A stretch of DNA of 58,720 bases from Paludibacteraceae bacterium. Lineage in GTDB: Bacteria > Bacteroidota > Bacteroidia > Bacteroidales > Paludibacteraceae. The position numbers were made by a program, and so were the translations under genes. The DNA lies in assembly GCA_017556705.1 (NCBI GenBank), contig JAFYMG010000011.1:1-58720 (forward strand), given 5' to 3'. The notes under the pieces are model-generated. The model saw only the letters and a list, made by a program, of their open reading frames with translations, was not told where the DNA came from and searched no databases. Position 1 is the stretch's first letter. Every line of letters starts with the position of its first letter. This document shows, in pieces, positions 7,155 through 16,169 of this stretch.

Positions 7155-8684
7155 TTATTTCGCGTAGCTAACTGCGCGGGTTTCGCGGATGACCGTGATA
7201 CGGATTTGACCAGGATAAGTCATCTCATCTTGGATACGCTTAGCGATATCGAATGAGAGGAGCTCTGTCTCCTTGTCGCTAAGTTTGTCCGCACCCACAA
7301 TGACGCGAAGTTCGCGACCTGCTTGAAGCGCGTAGGTCTTGGTAACACCAGGATAAGACATAGCGATATTCTCAAGATCGTTGAGACGTTTCACATATGC
7401 CTCTACAATCTCGCGACGAGCACCAGGACGTGCACCAGAGATAGCGTCACATGCTTGCACGATAGGGGCAAGGATAGTCTCCATCTCCATCTCTTCGTGG
7501 TGGGCACCCACCGCATTGCAGATATCAGGTTTCTCGCCATACTTCTCGCAAAGCTTCATACCCAACTGTGCGTGTGGCATTTCCATATCTTCATCGCTTA
7601 CCTTACCTATATCGTGAAGCAATCCTGCGCGACGTGCTTTCTTGACATTCAATCCCAATTCAGCAGCCATTGCCGCACACAAATTGGCTGTTTCGCGAGC
7701 ATGCATAAGGAGGTTTTGTCCGTAACTTGAACGGTATTTCATCTTACCAACTAGGCGTACAAGTTCTGGATGCAAACCATGGATACCAAGATCAATGGTG
7801 GTACGTTTACCTGTCTCAATGATTTCCTCTTCGACTTGCTTGGTGACCTTAGCAACAACTTCTTCGATACGTGCAGGGTGGATACGTCCGTCTTGCACAA
7901 GTTGGTGGAGCGACAAGCGTGCAATCTCACGACGCATAGGATCAAAAGCAGAAAGTGTGATTGCCTCTGGAGTATCATCCACTACGATCTCCACGCCAGT
8001 TGCAGCCTCAAGGGCACGAATATTACGCCCCTCACGACCGATGATACGTCCCTTAACCTCGTCATTATCAATATGAAAAACCGAAACGGCATTCTCGACA
8101 GTAGCTTCGGAAGCAATGCGTTGGATGGATTGGATAATAATTTTCTTAGCTTCTTTACTTGCAGTAAGACGTGCCTCATCCATCGTATCGTTGATATATG
8201 CCATAGCAGCCGTTTTGGCCTCATCTTTAAGAGCATCAACAAGTTGCTTCTTAGCCTCTTCAGCAGAAAGACCAGAGATCTGCTCAAGTTGTTGCTCGGC
8301 TTTTTGCTGGAGACGATCAATCTCTTGCGTTTTGTGCTCGAGCGCTTTTTGCTGATTTTCGAGGTTTTGTCGTTGCGTATTCAGTTCGTTTTGAGCACGC
8401 TGTACGTCACCCTGCTTTTGGTTGAGTTGTTGCTCACGTTGTTGTTGGCGTTGCTCTTGCTGGTGCAGTTTTTGCTCTGCTTGACGCACTTGATTTTCAT
8501 GCTCAAGTTTGAGCGCAATGAATTTCTCCTTTGCTTCAACGATTTTGTTTTTCTTAATTACTTCGGCCTCTTCTTCCGCCTTGCGGAGAATGCCAGATGC
8601 ATGATAGCGGAAAAGTATATAACAGATACCTGCGCCTAAAATTAAAGCTAGTACCGCTACAACTACTATAATCATCATATTCAT
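7155..8684 (-). CDS. rny: Ribonuclease Y
   Basis: 509 residues, the usual length. RNase Y is a membrane-anchored endoribonuclease that starts mRNA decay. Visible parts in order: an N-terminal transmembrane helix (about 5-24), a long Glu/Gln/Lys-rich coiled coil to about residue 150, a KH domain with [15 protein letters not shown], and an HD domain with [14 protein letters not shown] and [10 protein letters not shown] supplying the metal ligands. It is the last gene of the leftward run and follows zapA by 20 bp. The strong hairpin at 7096-7122 ends the transcript. All catalytic motifs are intact. Confidence 0.97.
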   Translation of the reverse strand: MNMMIIVVVAVLALILGAGICYILFRYHASGILRKAEEEAEVIKKNKIVEAKEKFIALKLEHENQVRQAEQKLHQQEQRQQQREQQLNQKQGDVQRAQNELNTQRQNLENQQKALEHKTQEIDRLQQKAEQQLEQISGLSAEEAKKQLVDALKDEAKTAAMAYINDTMDEARLTASKEAKKIIIQSIQRIASEATVENAVSVFHIDNDEVKGRIIGREGRNIRALEAATGVEIVVDDTPEAITLSAFDPMRREIARLSLHQLVQDGRIHPARIEEVVAKVTKQVEEEIIETGKRTTIDLGIHGLHPELVRLVGKMKYRSSYGQNLLMHARETANLCAAMAAELGLNVKKARRAGLLHDIGKVSDEDMEMPHAQLGMKLCEKYGEKPDICNAVGAHHEEMEMETILAPIVQACDAISGARPGARREIVEAYVKRLNDLENIAMSYPGVTKTYALQAGRELRVIVGADKLSDKETELLSFDIAKRIQDEMTYPGQIRITVIRETRAVSYAK

Positions 8685-8704
8685 AGAATTAATCTTTAAA
8701 ATTG

Positions 8705-8995
8705 TTATTTAATATGTTGTAAAATTATTTGATTCAGTTCTTGTATTTTTTCATCAATCGGTTGCAAACGATTAGCATACTCATCCGCGCACAAATTAAC
8801 TGCCATATCCAAGGCCACGTAGACCCAAATCTGCTCTGCCGAACGATTAGGAGCAATGCGTTGGTAGTATTTGTAACGTTGGTTGATTTTCTCTGCGGCC
8901 TTGCGATATAAATGCTCTTTACTCATCGGCACATTAAGCGATATATTATGCGCATCAAGCTGCAGAGTAATATGTTGTTTGCGTTCTTCGGTCAT
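8705..8995 (-). CDS. zapA: Cell division protein ZapA
   Basis: A 96-residue ZapA-family protein that binds FtsZ and promotes Z-ring assembly. The N-terminal half is the beta/alpha globular head ([30 protein letters not shown]), and the C-terminal half is the dimerising helix ([26 protein letters not shown]). The stop of the upstream coiled-coil gene overlaps its start by four bases (ATGA), indicating translational coupling. The arrangement coiled coil-zapA-rny is the usual one in Bacteroidales. Confidence 0.93.
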   Translation of the reverse strand: MTEERKQHITLQLDAHNISLNVPMSKEHLYRKAAEKINQRYKYYQRIAPNRSAEQIWVYVALDMAVNLCADEYANRLQPIDEKIQELNQIILQHIK

Positions 8996-9282
8996 TGTTT
9001 AAGCACCTCTAATACCTTATCTATCTGCGAGATAATGGATGTGAGTCGTTGTTTTGCCTTTTGACGTTCTTCCTCGTTGCGTTCATCATCGGTGATCAAC
9101 GCATGCGCTGCTTGCAGGCGATTGTACTCTTGTTTGAGTTGCTGTAGGTCGGCATGGGATTGTAGGATCTCCTCACGTTGGCGAATATTCTCCTCTTTGA
9201 GCAAACGCATTTGCTCCTGCAATTCATTGTATTGAGAGAGGAGCAGATGAAGATTTTGTTCTAGAGAAGTAAGAGAGTCCAC
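8992..9282 (-). CDS. Small coiled-coil protein upstream of zapA
   Basis: 96 residues, almost entirely heptad-patterned coiled coil from about residue 4 to 65 (LEQNLHLLLSQYNELQEQMRL), with a second short helix at the C-terminus. No signal peptide. It is translationally coupled to zapA by a 4-bp overlap. By position and shape it could be a ZapB-like partner linking ZapA to the divisome, but coiled coils diverge too much to assign homology by eye. Confidence 0.8.
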   Translation of the reverse strand: MDSLTSLEQNLHLLLSQYNELQEQMRLLKEENIRQREEILQSHADLQQLKQEYNRLQAAHALITDDERNEEERQKAKQRLTSIISQIDKVLEVLKQ

Positions 9283-9297
9283 GCCAACAGTTATAGA

Positions 9298-10338
9298 TTA
9301 GAAACTATATCCTACACCCAAACCAAGAATGCTCTTGAACTGTACACGCTCTGCCAGGACACCATCCTTGTCAGCGATTTTCACGCCATTGTAGTATTTG
9401 AGTGATGTAGAAAGTGTTACATTGAGGCACTTGAGGAATTGGTAAGAGATAGCAGTATCCCAATCTACGTCAAAGTTACCAAAACGGCGGTTGTTGTCAC
9501 GGTAGCCAATGAAGTCACCATTAGTATCGAACATTTCTGTCTTATCCCAAGCATATGGGGTAAAGAGACCAAGAGTAGTAATAATCTTCAAATCCTTATA
9601 GGTATAGTTGATCGCACCCTTGAAACTAAGACCAAGTTCTGCTTTTGCATTTTTGTAAATCTTATCATAGGTACCATCAGCATTTGCCTCTTTGCTATAC
9701 ACCCAAGTCGCATATTTCTCTTGCATAGCTTGGCGCAAGCCACCATTCTCAAGCGCATACATATCTGCATATTTTGCATTCATTGCATCACCAACAACAG
9801 CAGTAGTAATCTTACCCGCTACAGGAGAAAGATAAAGCGAGAAAATGGAATTTGGTTTCCAGTCAATACCGACAGAAATATCTGTGTATGAAGGAGAAAG
9901 GAATTTAGAAATAATTGGATCCACGGCTTCTGTACCGTCGTATGCACGACCAAAAGCCATCTGACTCTTGAAACCAGCCGCAGCAGTAAGATACCAAGCC
10001 TTATGGAACTGCCAACCGAACTTAGTAGAAAAATCTATCACATCGCTTGATTTTTGGAAAGCATCATTCTTTTGATCAATATATGAAAGTCCGTACTCAA
10101 GGTTGAGGTTAGTTTCCCAAGAGAGATTATTCTCATTGTACAAGAGGCGCACTTTACCAAAAGCCACACCATTCACGTTGTTGTTACCACCTGCGGCCCA
10201 GTTAACAAGACCAGTAGCACTTGCATTGAGTCCTACGACACCTGTACATGACCAAGGAGAAGGTTTTTGCTCCGTCTCTTGCGCAAAGACCATAGTTGCG
10301 AGGCAAAGCGAGAAAATAGAAAGTAGATATTTTTTCAT
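9298..10338 (-). CDS. DUF3078 outer-membrane protein
   Basis: 346 residues. Sec signal peptide (MKKYLLSIFSLCLATMVFAQ), then the DUF3078 signature region (LNASATGLVNWAAGGNNNVNG) and a long series of Trp/Tyr/Phe-rich amphipathic strands ending in Phe (LGVGYSF). This is consistent with a beta-barrel in the outer membrane. DUF3078 proteins are common in Bacteroidetes and have no established function. A second, more diverged member lies at 16170-17429. It sits between the DJ-1 gene and the division genes with short gaps (25 and 15 bp). Confidence 0.9.
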   Translation of the reverse strand: MKKYLLSIFSLCLATMVFAQETEQKPSPWSCTGVVGLNASATGLVNWAAGGNNNVNGVAFGKVRLLYNENNLSWETNLNLEYGLSYIDQKNDAFQKSSDVIDFSTKFGWQFHKAWYLTAAAGFKSQMAFGRAYDGTEAVDPIISKFLSPSYTDISVGIDWKPNSIFSLYLSPVAGKITTAVVGDAMNAKYADMYALENGGLRQAMQEKYATWVYSKEANADGTYDKIYKNAKAELGLSFKGAINYTYKDLKIITTLGLFTPYAWDKTEMFDTNGDFIGYRDNNRRFGNFDVDWDTAISYQFLKCLNVTLSTSLKYYNGVKIADKDGVLAERVQFKSILGLGVGYSF

Positions 10339-10363
10339 GTAATTTGATTTATTTTATTAAATA

Positions 10364-10891
10364 TTAATATTGTGCAGCATCATATACCTGATCTGCCATT
10401 TCTGATCCAGCTAATCTTTCGATTATACAAAACGCAAAATCACTACTCAATCCAGGACCTTTAGCCGTGATAACATTCTTGGATTCTACCACAAGTCCTC
10501 CAACATGACTTTCGCCAAGATGATGTTCAAACCCTGGATAGCAAGTAGCTTGTTTTCCTTGCAAAATACCCAATTGTCCAAGTACTGCAGGTGCTGCGCA
10601 AATAGCAGCAATAGGTTGGTCTTGCTCATTATGCTTGAGCAATAATTCGCATAATGGTTTACGTTCTATCAAATTGGTTGCTCCTCCTGGGAGAATAAGC
10701 ATTTCAGCGTCCATAAAGTCCACATCCTGAAAGAGTTTATCTGCTTTTACGGAAATATTGTGTGCACCTAAGACCATTTCAACACCTGTTACCGACACGG
10801 TTGTCAATGCGATATTGGCACGTCTTAATAAGTCGATTGTTGTGATGGCTTCGATCTCCTCGAAACCGTTGTCTAAGAAGATGTAGTTCAT
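10364..10891 (-). CDS. DJ-1/PfpI family protein
   Basis: 175 residues, a single DJ-1/PfpI (class I glutamine amidotransferase-like) domain. The nucleophile elbow is AAICAAPAVLG with the conserved Cys, and the conserved acidic residue lies early in the chain (DNGFEEIEA). Similar proteins were long called ThiJ-like; members act in redox stress, deglycation or chaperoning. It lies between tonB and the DUF3078 gene in the leftward operon, with no clear functional link to either. No signal peptide, so cytoplasmic. Confidence 0.9.
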   Translation of the reverse strand: MNYIFLDNGFEEIEAITTIDLLRRANIALTTVSVTGVEMVLGAHNISVKADKLFQDVDFMDAEMLILPGGATNLIERKPLCELLLKHNEQDQPIAAICAAPAVLGQLGILQGKQATCYPGFEHHLGESHVGGLVVESKNVITAKGPGLSSDFAFCIIERLAGSEMADQVYDAAQY

Positions 10892-10903
10892 ACTTGTTTT
10901 CTT

Positions 10904-11737
10904 TTAATTGAGATTGAATATATAAGTGATTGTACCTATTTGAGGTGTATCTCCTTTTGTAAATTTAGCTTTCATAGCAGCCTGAACTGCCAAGCGCCTT
11001 GTTGTAAGATCTGAAATAGAACCATCTATGGCCTGTGCATTGGTCACATTTCCTGCCTGATCTACCCATATTCTAACAACGACATCACCATCTTGTTTAA
11101 AATCGGACGATGGCTTTGGCAGGTACTTCACACTTCTACCAGGAACGTAGGCATTCCAATCTTTGTCATTGACAACGACTTTGCCATCTTCTTTTCCAAC
11201 AGGATTAGCCCCCATACCCATACCGCTACCGGCAGACGCAACATCTCCATTTGCACCTTCCAAAGTACCTGCTTGACCAAACAACGCTGCCATCTGATTT
11301 GCCTTTTCAATAGCCTCTTGCTCCTTAGCCTTCTGCTCTGCAAGAGCTTTCGCACGAGCTATACTATCTGCACGAGCTTGCTCCGCTTTACGATTGCGTA
11401 TCTGCACTTCTTCATTTGCTTTATCCTTTGTTTCTTCTCTAGTCTGCTTTGATAATGCAAGCGACTCCTCATCTTCTTGCACTATCCACTCATTGTCAGA
11501 CGCACGAGTAGGCAAAGCAGGTGCGGGGATTTGTTCCATTTGTGTCACCTCATCCGTATAACTAACATCCTGTATGCCTCCACCTTCACTTGCATCTCCA
11601 AAAGCGAGCACTATACCCTCATCTTCTTCCCATACTGGAGCCTTTACGCGAAGGAACCACAACAACAAGAAGATCAAGCACATAGATAACAACGTGCAAA
11701 GAAAAGCTATAATATGTGATCGTGACGTCTTGCTCAC
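10904..11737 (-). CDS. tonB: TonB-family energy transducer
   Basis: 277 residues. One N-terminal transmembrane helix (HIIAFLCTLLSMCLIFLLLWFL), a long Glu/Lys/Ala-rich periplasmic helix (about 90-150), then the compact C-terminal TonB domain (DVVVRIWVDQAGNVTNAQAIDG...AAMKAKFTKG...YIFNLN). It transmits proton-motive force from ExbB/ExbD to outer-membrane receptors such as the SusC at 37462-40731. The start overlaps the exbD stop by four bases. Intact. Confidence 0.92.
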   Translation of the reverse strand: MSKTSRSHIIAFLCTLLSMCLIFLLLWFLRVKAPVWEEDEGIVLAFGDASEGGGIQDVSYTDEVTQMEQIPAPALPTRASDNEWIVQEDEESLALSKQTREETKDKANEEVQIRNRKAEQARADSIARAKALAEQKAKEQEAIEKANQMAALFGQAGTLEGANGDVASAGSGMGMGANPVGKEDGKVVVNDKDWNAYVPGRSVKYLPKPSSDFKQDGDVVVRIWVDQAGNVTNAQAIDGSISDLTTRRLAVQAAMKAKFTKGDTPQIGTITYIFNLN

Positions 11738-12141
11738 CTCTTCGTAGCGATTACTATTTTCATCTTATGTTGATTCGCAATATCCAACACATGAACCACG
11801 TTGCGATATGGTATATCTTGGTCTGCATGCAATGCCACATACATGGCGCTATCTTGCTGCTGAATCGTAGTAAGATACGCCTCCAAATCTTCTGCTGCAA
11901 TAGTCACAGGAGTTTGTCTGCCGAGCGCTACATAGTAGTTACCCAGATTATCTATACTAACCTTCGCCACCACTTGCTTTGTTGCAGTTTTTGCACGAGA
12001 TGTGGGTAGATTAATTTTTATATCATTGGGCGACGACATAGTACTTGCCATTACAAAGAACAGCAACAACAGAAAGATAAGGTCTGTCATTGATGACATT
12101 GCAAACATCGCCTCCACCCTATTTCGTCTTTTTAAAGCCAT
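11734..12141 (-). CDS. exbD: Biopolymer transport protein ExbD/TolR
   Basis: 135 residues with one N-terminal transmembrane segment (MTDLIFLLLLFFVMASTM). The conserved proton-relay Asp lies at its start, and a periplasmic alpha/beta domain follows (VVAKVSIDNLGNYYVALG). It works with ExbB and TonB as the proton-driven motor. It overlaps tonB by 4 bp. The 34-bp gap to exbB consists of short word repeats of the CAATTGTTAA type. Confidence 0.93.
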   Translation of the reverse strand: MALKRRNRVEAMFAMSSMTDLIFLLLLFFVMASTMSSPNDIKINLPTSRAKTATKQVVAKVSIDNLGNYYVALGRQTPVTIAAEDLEAYLTTIQQQDSAMYVALHADQDIPYRNVVHVLDIANQHKMKIVIATKR

Positions 12142-12175
12142 AAATTATCAATTGTTAATATTAATTGTCAACTAT

Positions 12176-12868
12176 TTATGCAGGCTCATTAAGGAGATCC
12201 ATAAACTCCATTGTACGAGACTCAAGCTGACGAACTACGCGATCAATACGAGAAACCAAGAGGTTGTAAGCAAACATGGCTAAAATACCCACAATCAAAC
12301 CACCTACAGTAGTCACCATAGCTTGGTACATACCATCAGAAAGAGCAGCTATCTCAATCACACCACTTGCATTTTGCGCCATATTGAAGAATGTTTGGAT
12401 CATACCCAACACCGTTCCCAAGAAACCCAACATAGGGGCACCTGCGGCAATAGTAGCAATCAACACCAAGCCTTTCTCCAGCTTACTAACTTCCAGATTA
12501 CCAACATTTTCAATGGCCACCTGCACATCTTGCATCGGACGCCCTATACGAGTAATACCCTTCTCAATCATATGCGCAGAAGGAGTATCTTCTTTATGGC
12601 AAAGCTTAATCGCCGAATCAATCTTACCTTCTTTGATATAATCACGAATACGATTCATAAAGGTCTTATCTTCCTTAGTAGCTTTGATTATAACTACCAA
12701 GCGCTCAATAAACAAGTAGATAGCAAATGCCAACATGACCGCCAGCACAATCATTATCCATCCACCAGATTTTGCCATCTCGAATACGCGGATTGAGTTC
12801 TCCGTTACTGTTTCTGCAACTGTATCAGCCACCGCGACAGGCACTGCTTGCTGCGCAGCCGTTAACAT
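12176..12868 (-). CDS. exbB: MotA/TolQ/ExbB proton channel
   Basis: About 230 residues with three transmembrane helices: one near the N-terminus (GGWIMIVLAVMLAFAIYLFI) and two in the C-terminal half (GLVLIATIAAGAPMLGFLGTV and the segment after MVTTVGG). The region GAPMLGFLGTVLGMIQTF is typical of ExbB. It forms the channel that powers TonB. Two starts are possible: the ATG at 12901 overlaps the pdxJ end by 29 bp, while the ATG at 12868 leaves a 4-bp gap; I prefer the latter. Confidence 0.9.
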   Translation of the reverse strand: MLTAAQQAVPVAVADTVAETVTENSIRVFEMAKSGGWIMIVLAVMLAFAIYLFIERLVVIIKATKEDKTFMNRIRDYIKEGKIDSAIKLCHKEDTPSAHMIEKGITRIGRPMQDVQVAIENVGNLEVSKLEKGLVLIATIAAGAPMLGFLGTVLGMIQTFFNMAQNASGVIEIAALSDGMYQAMVTTVGGLIVGILAMFAYNLLVSRIDRVVRQLESRTMEFMDLLNEPA

Positions 12869-12872
12869 TGGA

Positions 12873-13601
12873 TCAATTTGATTTTGAATTTGAAAGAGCA
12901 TATTTGTATTGTTTTATAGTTTCTTCTATTCCTAAATATAATGCATCTGCAATAAGCGCATGTCCTATACTCACCTCATCTAGCCATGGAAATGCTTTTG
13001 CAAAAGCACTGAGATTCTTAAGGTTAAGATCATGACCCGCATTTAACCCAAGTCCTAAATCACGAGCCTTTTCTGCCGCAGCACGATATGCCTCAATAGC
13101 CATTTCTGGATTCTCCTCATACATGTTAGCATAAGGTCCCGTATACAATTCCACGCGATCAGCACCCGCCTTGGCGGCATATTCTACCATCACAGGATCT
13201 GCATCCACGAATACAGAAACACGAATACCTGCATTCTTAAATCGCTGAACAATAGCCGTCAACTTTGCCAAGTGCGCCTTAGTATCCCAACCATGATTGC
13301 TCGTAAGCTGATCATGAGCATCTGGAACCAACGTCACCTGAGTAGGTTTTACATCCAATACCAAATCCATAAACGCAGGTTCTGGATTTCCCTCTATATT
13401 AAATTCAGTAACAACCAACGACTTGAGTGCATACACATCTGAACGACGAATATGCCTCTCATCGGGACGAGGATGCACTGTAATCCCCTCTGCACCAAAG
13501 CTTTCGCAATCAAACGCAAACTTCTCTACATCAGGCATATTACCTCCACGTGCGTTGCGCAGAGTCGCTACCTTATTTATATTTACACTTAATCGAGTCA
13601 T
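12873..13601 (-). CDS. pdxJ: Pyridoxine 5'-phosphate synthase PdxJ
   Basis: 242 residues from the ATG at 13601. PdxJ condenses 1-deoxyxylulose 5-phosphate with 3-amino-1-hydroxyacetone 1-phosphate to pyridoxine 5'-phosphate. The TIM-barrel hallmarks are present: [18 protein letters not shown] at the start, [16 protein letters not shown], and LNAGHDLNL near the end. A longer frame opens at 13661, but the conserved N-terminus fixes the start at 13601. The promoter at 13609-13640 ends only 7 bases before this ATG, so the mRNA is predicted to be nearly leaderless. It is the first gene of the run down to rny. Confidence 0.95.
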   Translation of the reverse strand: MTRLSVNINKVATLRNARGGNMPDVEKFAFDCESFGAEGITVHPRPDERHIRRSDVYALKSLVVTEFNIEGNPEPAFMDLVLDVKPTQVTLVPDAHDQLTSNHGWDTKAHLAKLTAIVQRFKNAGIRVSVFVDADPVMVEYAAKAGADRVELYTGPYANMYEENPEMAIEAYRAAAEKARDLGLGLNAGHDLNLKNLSAFAKAFPWLDEVSIGHALIADALYLGIEETIKQYKYALSNSKSN

Positions 13602-13608
13602 AATCGCT

Positions 13609-13640
13609 GCAAAGGTACAAAAAAAATGCGACATATGCAA
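13609..13640 (-). promoter_or_regulatory. Promoter of pdxJ operon, almost abutting the start codon
   Basis: The reverse strand reads TTG (13638-13640), 20 bases, then TACCTTTGC (13609-13617). Only 7 bases separate it from the ATG. Confidence 0.7.
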
Positions 13641-13661
13641 GAAAAACACATAGAAAAACAT

Positions 13662-13692
13662 AAAAAAAGCCTAGATCACTACGAACTAGGCT
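13662..13692 (-). terminator. Intrinsic terminator of the secA-to-HD operon
   Basis: On the minus strand GCCTAG, an 11-base loop, CTAGGC, then TTTTTTT. It lies between the HD-domain gene and the pdxJ promoter. Confidence 0.8.
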
Positions 13693-13713
13693 ATCCAAAT
13701 ACTTTAATATTTC

Positions 13714-14277
13714 TTAATTATCACTCGGCTCAAATAGCGATTGCATCTCATCAAAACGACGAACTGCATCCGAACCGTACTTCCACATATGCAAACGTAT
13801 TTTAGACATAGGTTTATCTTCTCCTAATTTTGTTTTCGAATAGAATTTATCTGCGTAACAAATCAACTTTTCCTCCAATGTACGAGGTGTATAATCTTGC
13901 AAAGGAATAGGCAATTGCTCACGCATAATCTGCTCAACATCAATACCTGTTCCCGTATGGCGTTCTGCTACCGAAGCATGCTTTGGCAATCCCTCTTGAC
14001 GAAGGAGTTCTGCACCCAAATAACCATGCTCAATATATGCATGTGTTCCCAAGCAATGAATACGCGGAGCATCACAAAAAACTATACCAATGTCATGCAA
14101 CATAGCTGCTTCCTCTACAAAAACGGGATCAATCTCTCCCGATTCCACCCATTCTGGATGTGCTGCAAGAATAGCCAAAGCACGATCTGCCACCTGACGA
14201 GAATGCGTCAAGAGGATTTGTTGCAATTCTGTATTACCAGAACAGTATTTTTCTATTATCGCTTTATAATCTATCAC
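13714..14277 (-). CDS. HD-domain phosphohydrolase
   Basis: 187 residues starting with GTG at 14277. A single HD domain: LTHSRQVADRALAI gives the first His, AAMLHDIGIVFC the HD pair, and a later His region is AERHTGTG. Such proteins are metal-dependent phosphohydrolases, often on nucleotides; the substrate here is not evident. It is the last gene of the secA operon and is followed by the terminator at 13662-13692. Its 31-bp spacer to nadK is wholly word repeats, and the start codon sits at the edge of them. Confidence 0.88.
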   Translation of the reverse strand: MIDYKAIIEKYCSGNTELQQILLTHSRQVADRALAILAAHPEWVESGEIDPVFVEEAAMLHDIGIVFCDAPRIHCLGTHAYIEHGYLGAELLRQEGLPKHASVAERHTGTGIDVEQIMREQLPIPLQDYTPRTLEEKLICYADKFYSKTKLGEDKPMSKIRLHMWKYGSDAVRRFDEMQSLFEPSDN

Positions 14278-14308
14278 TTGTCAACTGTAAATTGTTAATT
14301 GTCAACTA
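14278..14308. repeat. Word-repeat spacer between nadK and the HD gene
   Basis: Reiterated TTGTCAACT / AATTGTTAATTG words fill the gap. Similar words lie at 12142-12175, 16137-16169, 21943-21975 and 41600-41637. Confidence 0.65.
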
Positions 14309-15163
14309 TCACTTTCCCCAATTTAATTTATCTTTAAGAGACTGCATAAAAGTTTGACCATTAATACGAACCAATTTGATCGTACGCTGCGAACGTTCAA
14401 CATGCAGTTGTATCTCTTGACTCAACACCTGGCTACGTCCATCCACACTGAGTAAGAAATTTCCATTTCGACTCGAAATCTTAACATCTATCTTACTATC
14501 ATCCAGTACCACCAATGGGCGAATATTCAAACTATGTGTTGCTACTGGTGTAAGAATAATCGCATGCACATGAGGATCCAGCAAAGGGCCACCCACACTA
14601 AGATTATAAGCCGTTGATCCCGTAGGAGTTGCTATCAACAAGCCGTCTGCCTTGTAATTATGAAGAAACTCACCATTGAGTGTCACATCCACCGTGATCA
14701 TACTACTCAAACCTGATTTCAATACAGCTACCTCATTGAGTGCGTATGGAGAAACAATTTTATTATCATACTGACATGACACCTCTAACATACGACGTTT
14801 CTCAATGGTATAATTATTCGTAATCAACTGATCAAGCACAGCATCAATATCGTCAGTCTGTACTTCTGCCAAATAACCAAGGTGACCACAGTTAATACCA
14901 AGAATAGGTATATCTAGATGACCAACCAAAGAAGCAGTAGTCAAAAACGTACCATCACCACCTACAGACAGGGCAAAATCTATCGTTTCACCTGTCTGCA
15001 ACATATAATCCTCCACAGAAGGAAACTCTCGATTAAACGCTTCATGACGAAGTTCTTGTGAAAGAACTATATCTACACCACGGAGTTGGAGAAACTCAAC
15101 AATATGTTTCACTTCGCGAATAGTTTCCGAACGAAGGGTATTTCCAAAAATTGCAATTACCAT
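14309..15163 (-). CDS. nadK: NAD kinase
   Basis: 284 residues. Phosphorylates NAD to NADP in the cytoplasm. The signature GGDGT is present (ALSVGGDGTFLTTASLVG), as are NCGHLGYLAEV and the conserved substrate loop YKADGLLIATPTGSTAYNLSVGGPL. Length is normal for the family. It lies between fmt and the HD-domain gene. The 22-bp gap to fmt consists of TTTAGTGTTTAGAG words that continue into the end of fmt. Intact. Confidence 0.96.
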   Translation of the reverse strand: MVIAIFGNTLRSETIREVKHIVEFLQLRGVDIVLSQELRHEAFNREFPSVEDYMLQTGETIDFALSVGGDGTFLTTASLVGHLDIPILGINCGHLGYLAEVQTDDIDAVLDQLITNNYTIEKRRMLEVSCQYDNKIVSPYALNEVAVLKSGLSSMITVDVTLNGEFLHNYKADGLLIATPTGSTAYNLSVGGPLLDPHVHAIILTPVATHSLNIRPLVVLDDSKIDVKISSRNGNFLLSVDGRSQVLSQEIQLHVERSQRTIKLVRINGQTFMQSLKDKLNWGK

Positions 15164-15185
15164 ATTTGTGTTTAGTGTTTAGAGT

Positions 15186-16130
15186 TTAGTGTTTAGAGGT
15201 ACGAATACCATTGAGAAGAGCAGCAGCATTCATGCGTTTCTTTCCTGGCAATTGAAGTTCCAGAATATCCACATAGCCATCTGCACAAGCAACAATGATA
15301 TGTCCCTTTTGCTCTGCATGTTGTGCTATGGCCACCTTATATACTTTAGCTCCTTTGAGCAATTCCGCTAATGGATGGGCCGTTGGCATCTCACTGATCC
15401 ACGCTGCTGGATATGGACTCAAACCACGCACATGATTACAAATCTGCTCAGCAGTTCGTGAAAAATCAATCGCACAGGTATCCTTAAATATCTTCGGAGC
15501 AGGACGCAATTCAATAGAATTATCTTGCGGAATAGTTGGAAGCGGAGTACCATGAGCATCACATTCAATAATAGCATCCACTGTGCGTGTAACCAAACTA
15601 GCTCCCATTGTCATTAGTCGATCATGCACCGAGCCAACATTCTCATCATCAGCAATCGCAATACGTTCTTGAAGAATGATATTACCTGTATCTATCTCAT
15701 GTTGGAGCATAAAAGTAGTAGCACCTGTTTCGGTGTCACCATTCATCACTGCCCAGTTGATAGGTGCGGCACCACGATATTGTGGCAGCAGCGAAGCATG
15801 CAAATTAAAGGTACCCAAACGTGGCATATTCCATACCACTTCTGGCAGCATACGAAACGCCACAACAATCTGAAGATCAGCACCATAAGAACGTAGTTCC
15901 TCTAAGAACATTTCATCTTTTAAACGTTCTGGTTGAAGTAATGGCAACCCCACAGAAAGGGCATATTGTTTAACAGCAGAATATTGCAACTGATGGCCAC
16001 GTCCAGCAGGCTTATCGGGCATAGTTACCACAGCTACCACGTTATAACCTCCTTCGACCAAGGCGCGCAAACTCTCTACTGCAAAATCGGGCGTGCCCAT
16101 ATAAATGATACGTATTGATTGTTTATCCAT
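15186..16130 (-). CDS. fmt: Methionyl-tRNA formyltransferase
   Basis: 314 residues. Transfers a formyl group to initiator Met-tRNA. The N-terminal domain shows IIYMGTPDFAVESL and the catalytic loop region SLLPQYRGAAPINWAVMNGD with the conserved Asn/His upstream (FNLHASLLP). The C-terminal beta-barrel domain binds tRNA. The last codons (Ser-Lys-His-stop) are written by a TAAACACTAAA-type word repeat that continues into the spacer, so the original C-terminus may have been replaced. Part of the secA-lgt-DUF3078-fmt-nadK-HD run. Confidence 0.96.
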   Translation of the reverse strand: MDKQSIRIIYMGTPDFAVESLRALVEGGYNVVAVVTMPDKPAGRGHQLQYSAVKQYALSVGLPLLQPERLKDEMFLEELRSYGADLQIVVAFRMLPEVVWNMPRLGTFNLHASLLPQYRGAAPINWAVMNGDTETGATTFMLQHEIDTGNIILQERIAIADDENVGSVHDRLMTMGASLVTRTVDAIIECDAHGTPLPTIPQDNSIELRPAPKIFKDTCAIDFSRTAEQICNHVRGLSPYPAAWISEMPTAHPLAELLKGAKVYKVAIAQHAEQKGHIIVACADGYVDILELQLPGKKRMNAAALLNGIRTSKH

Positions 16131-16169
16131 AATTATCTAATTTGTCAACTATCAACTATTAACTGTCAA

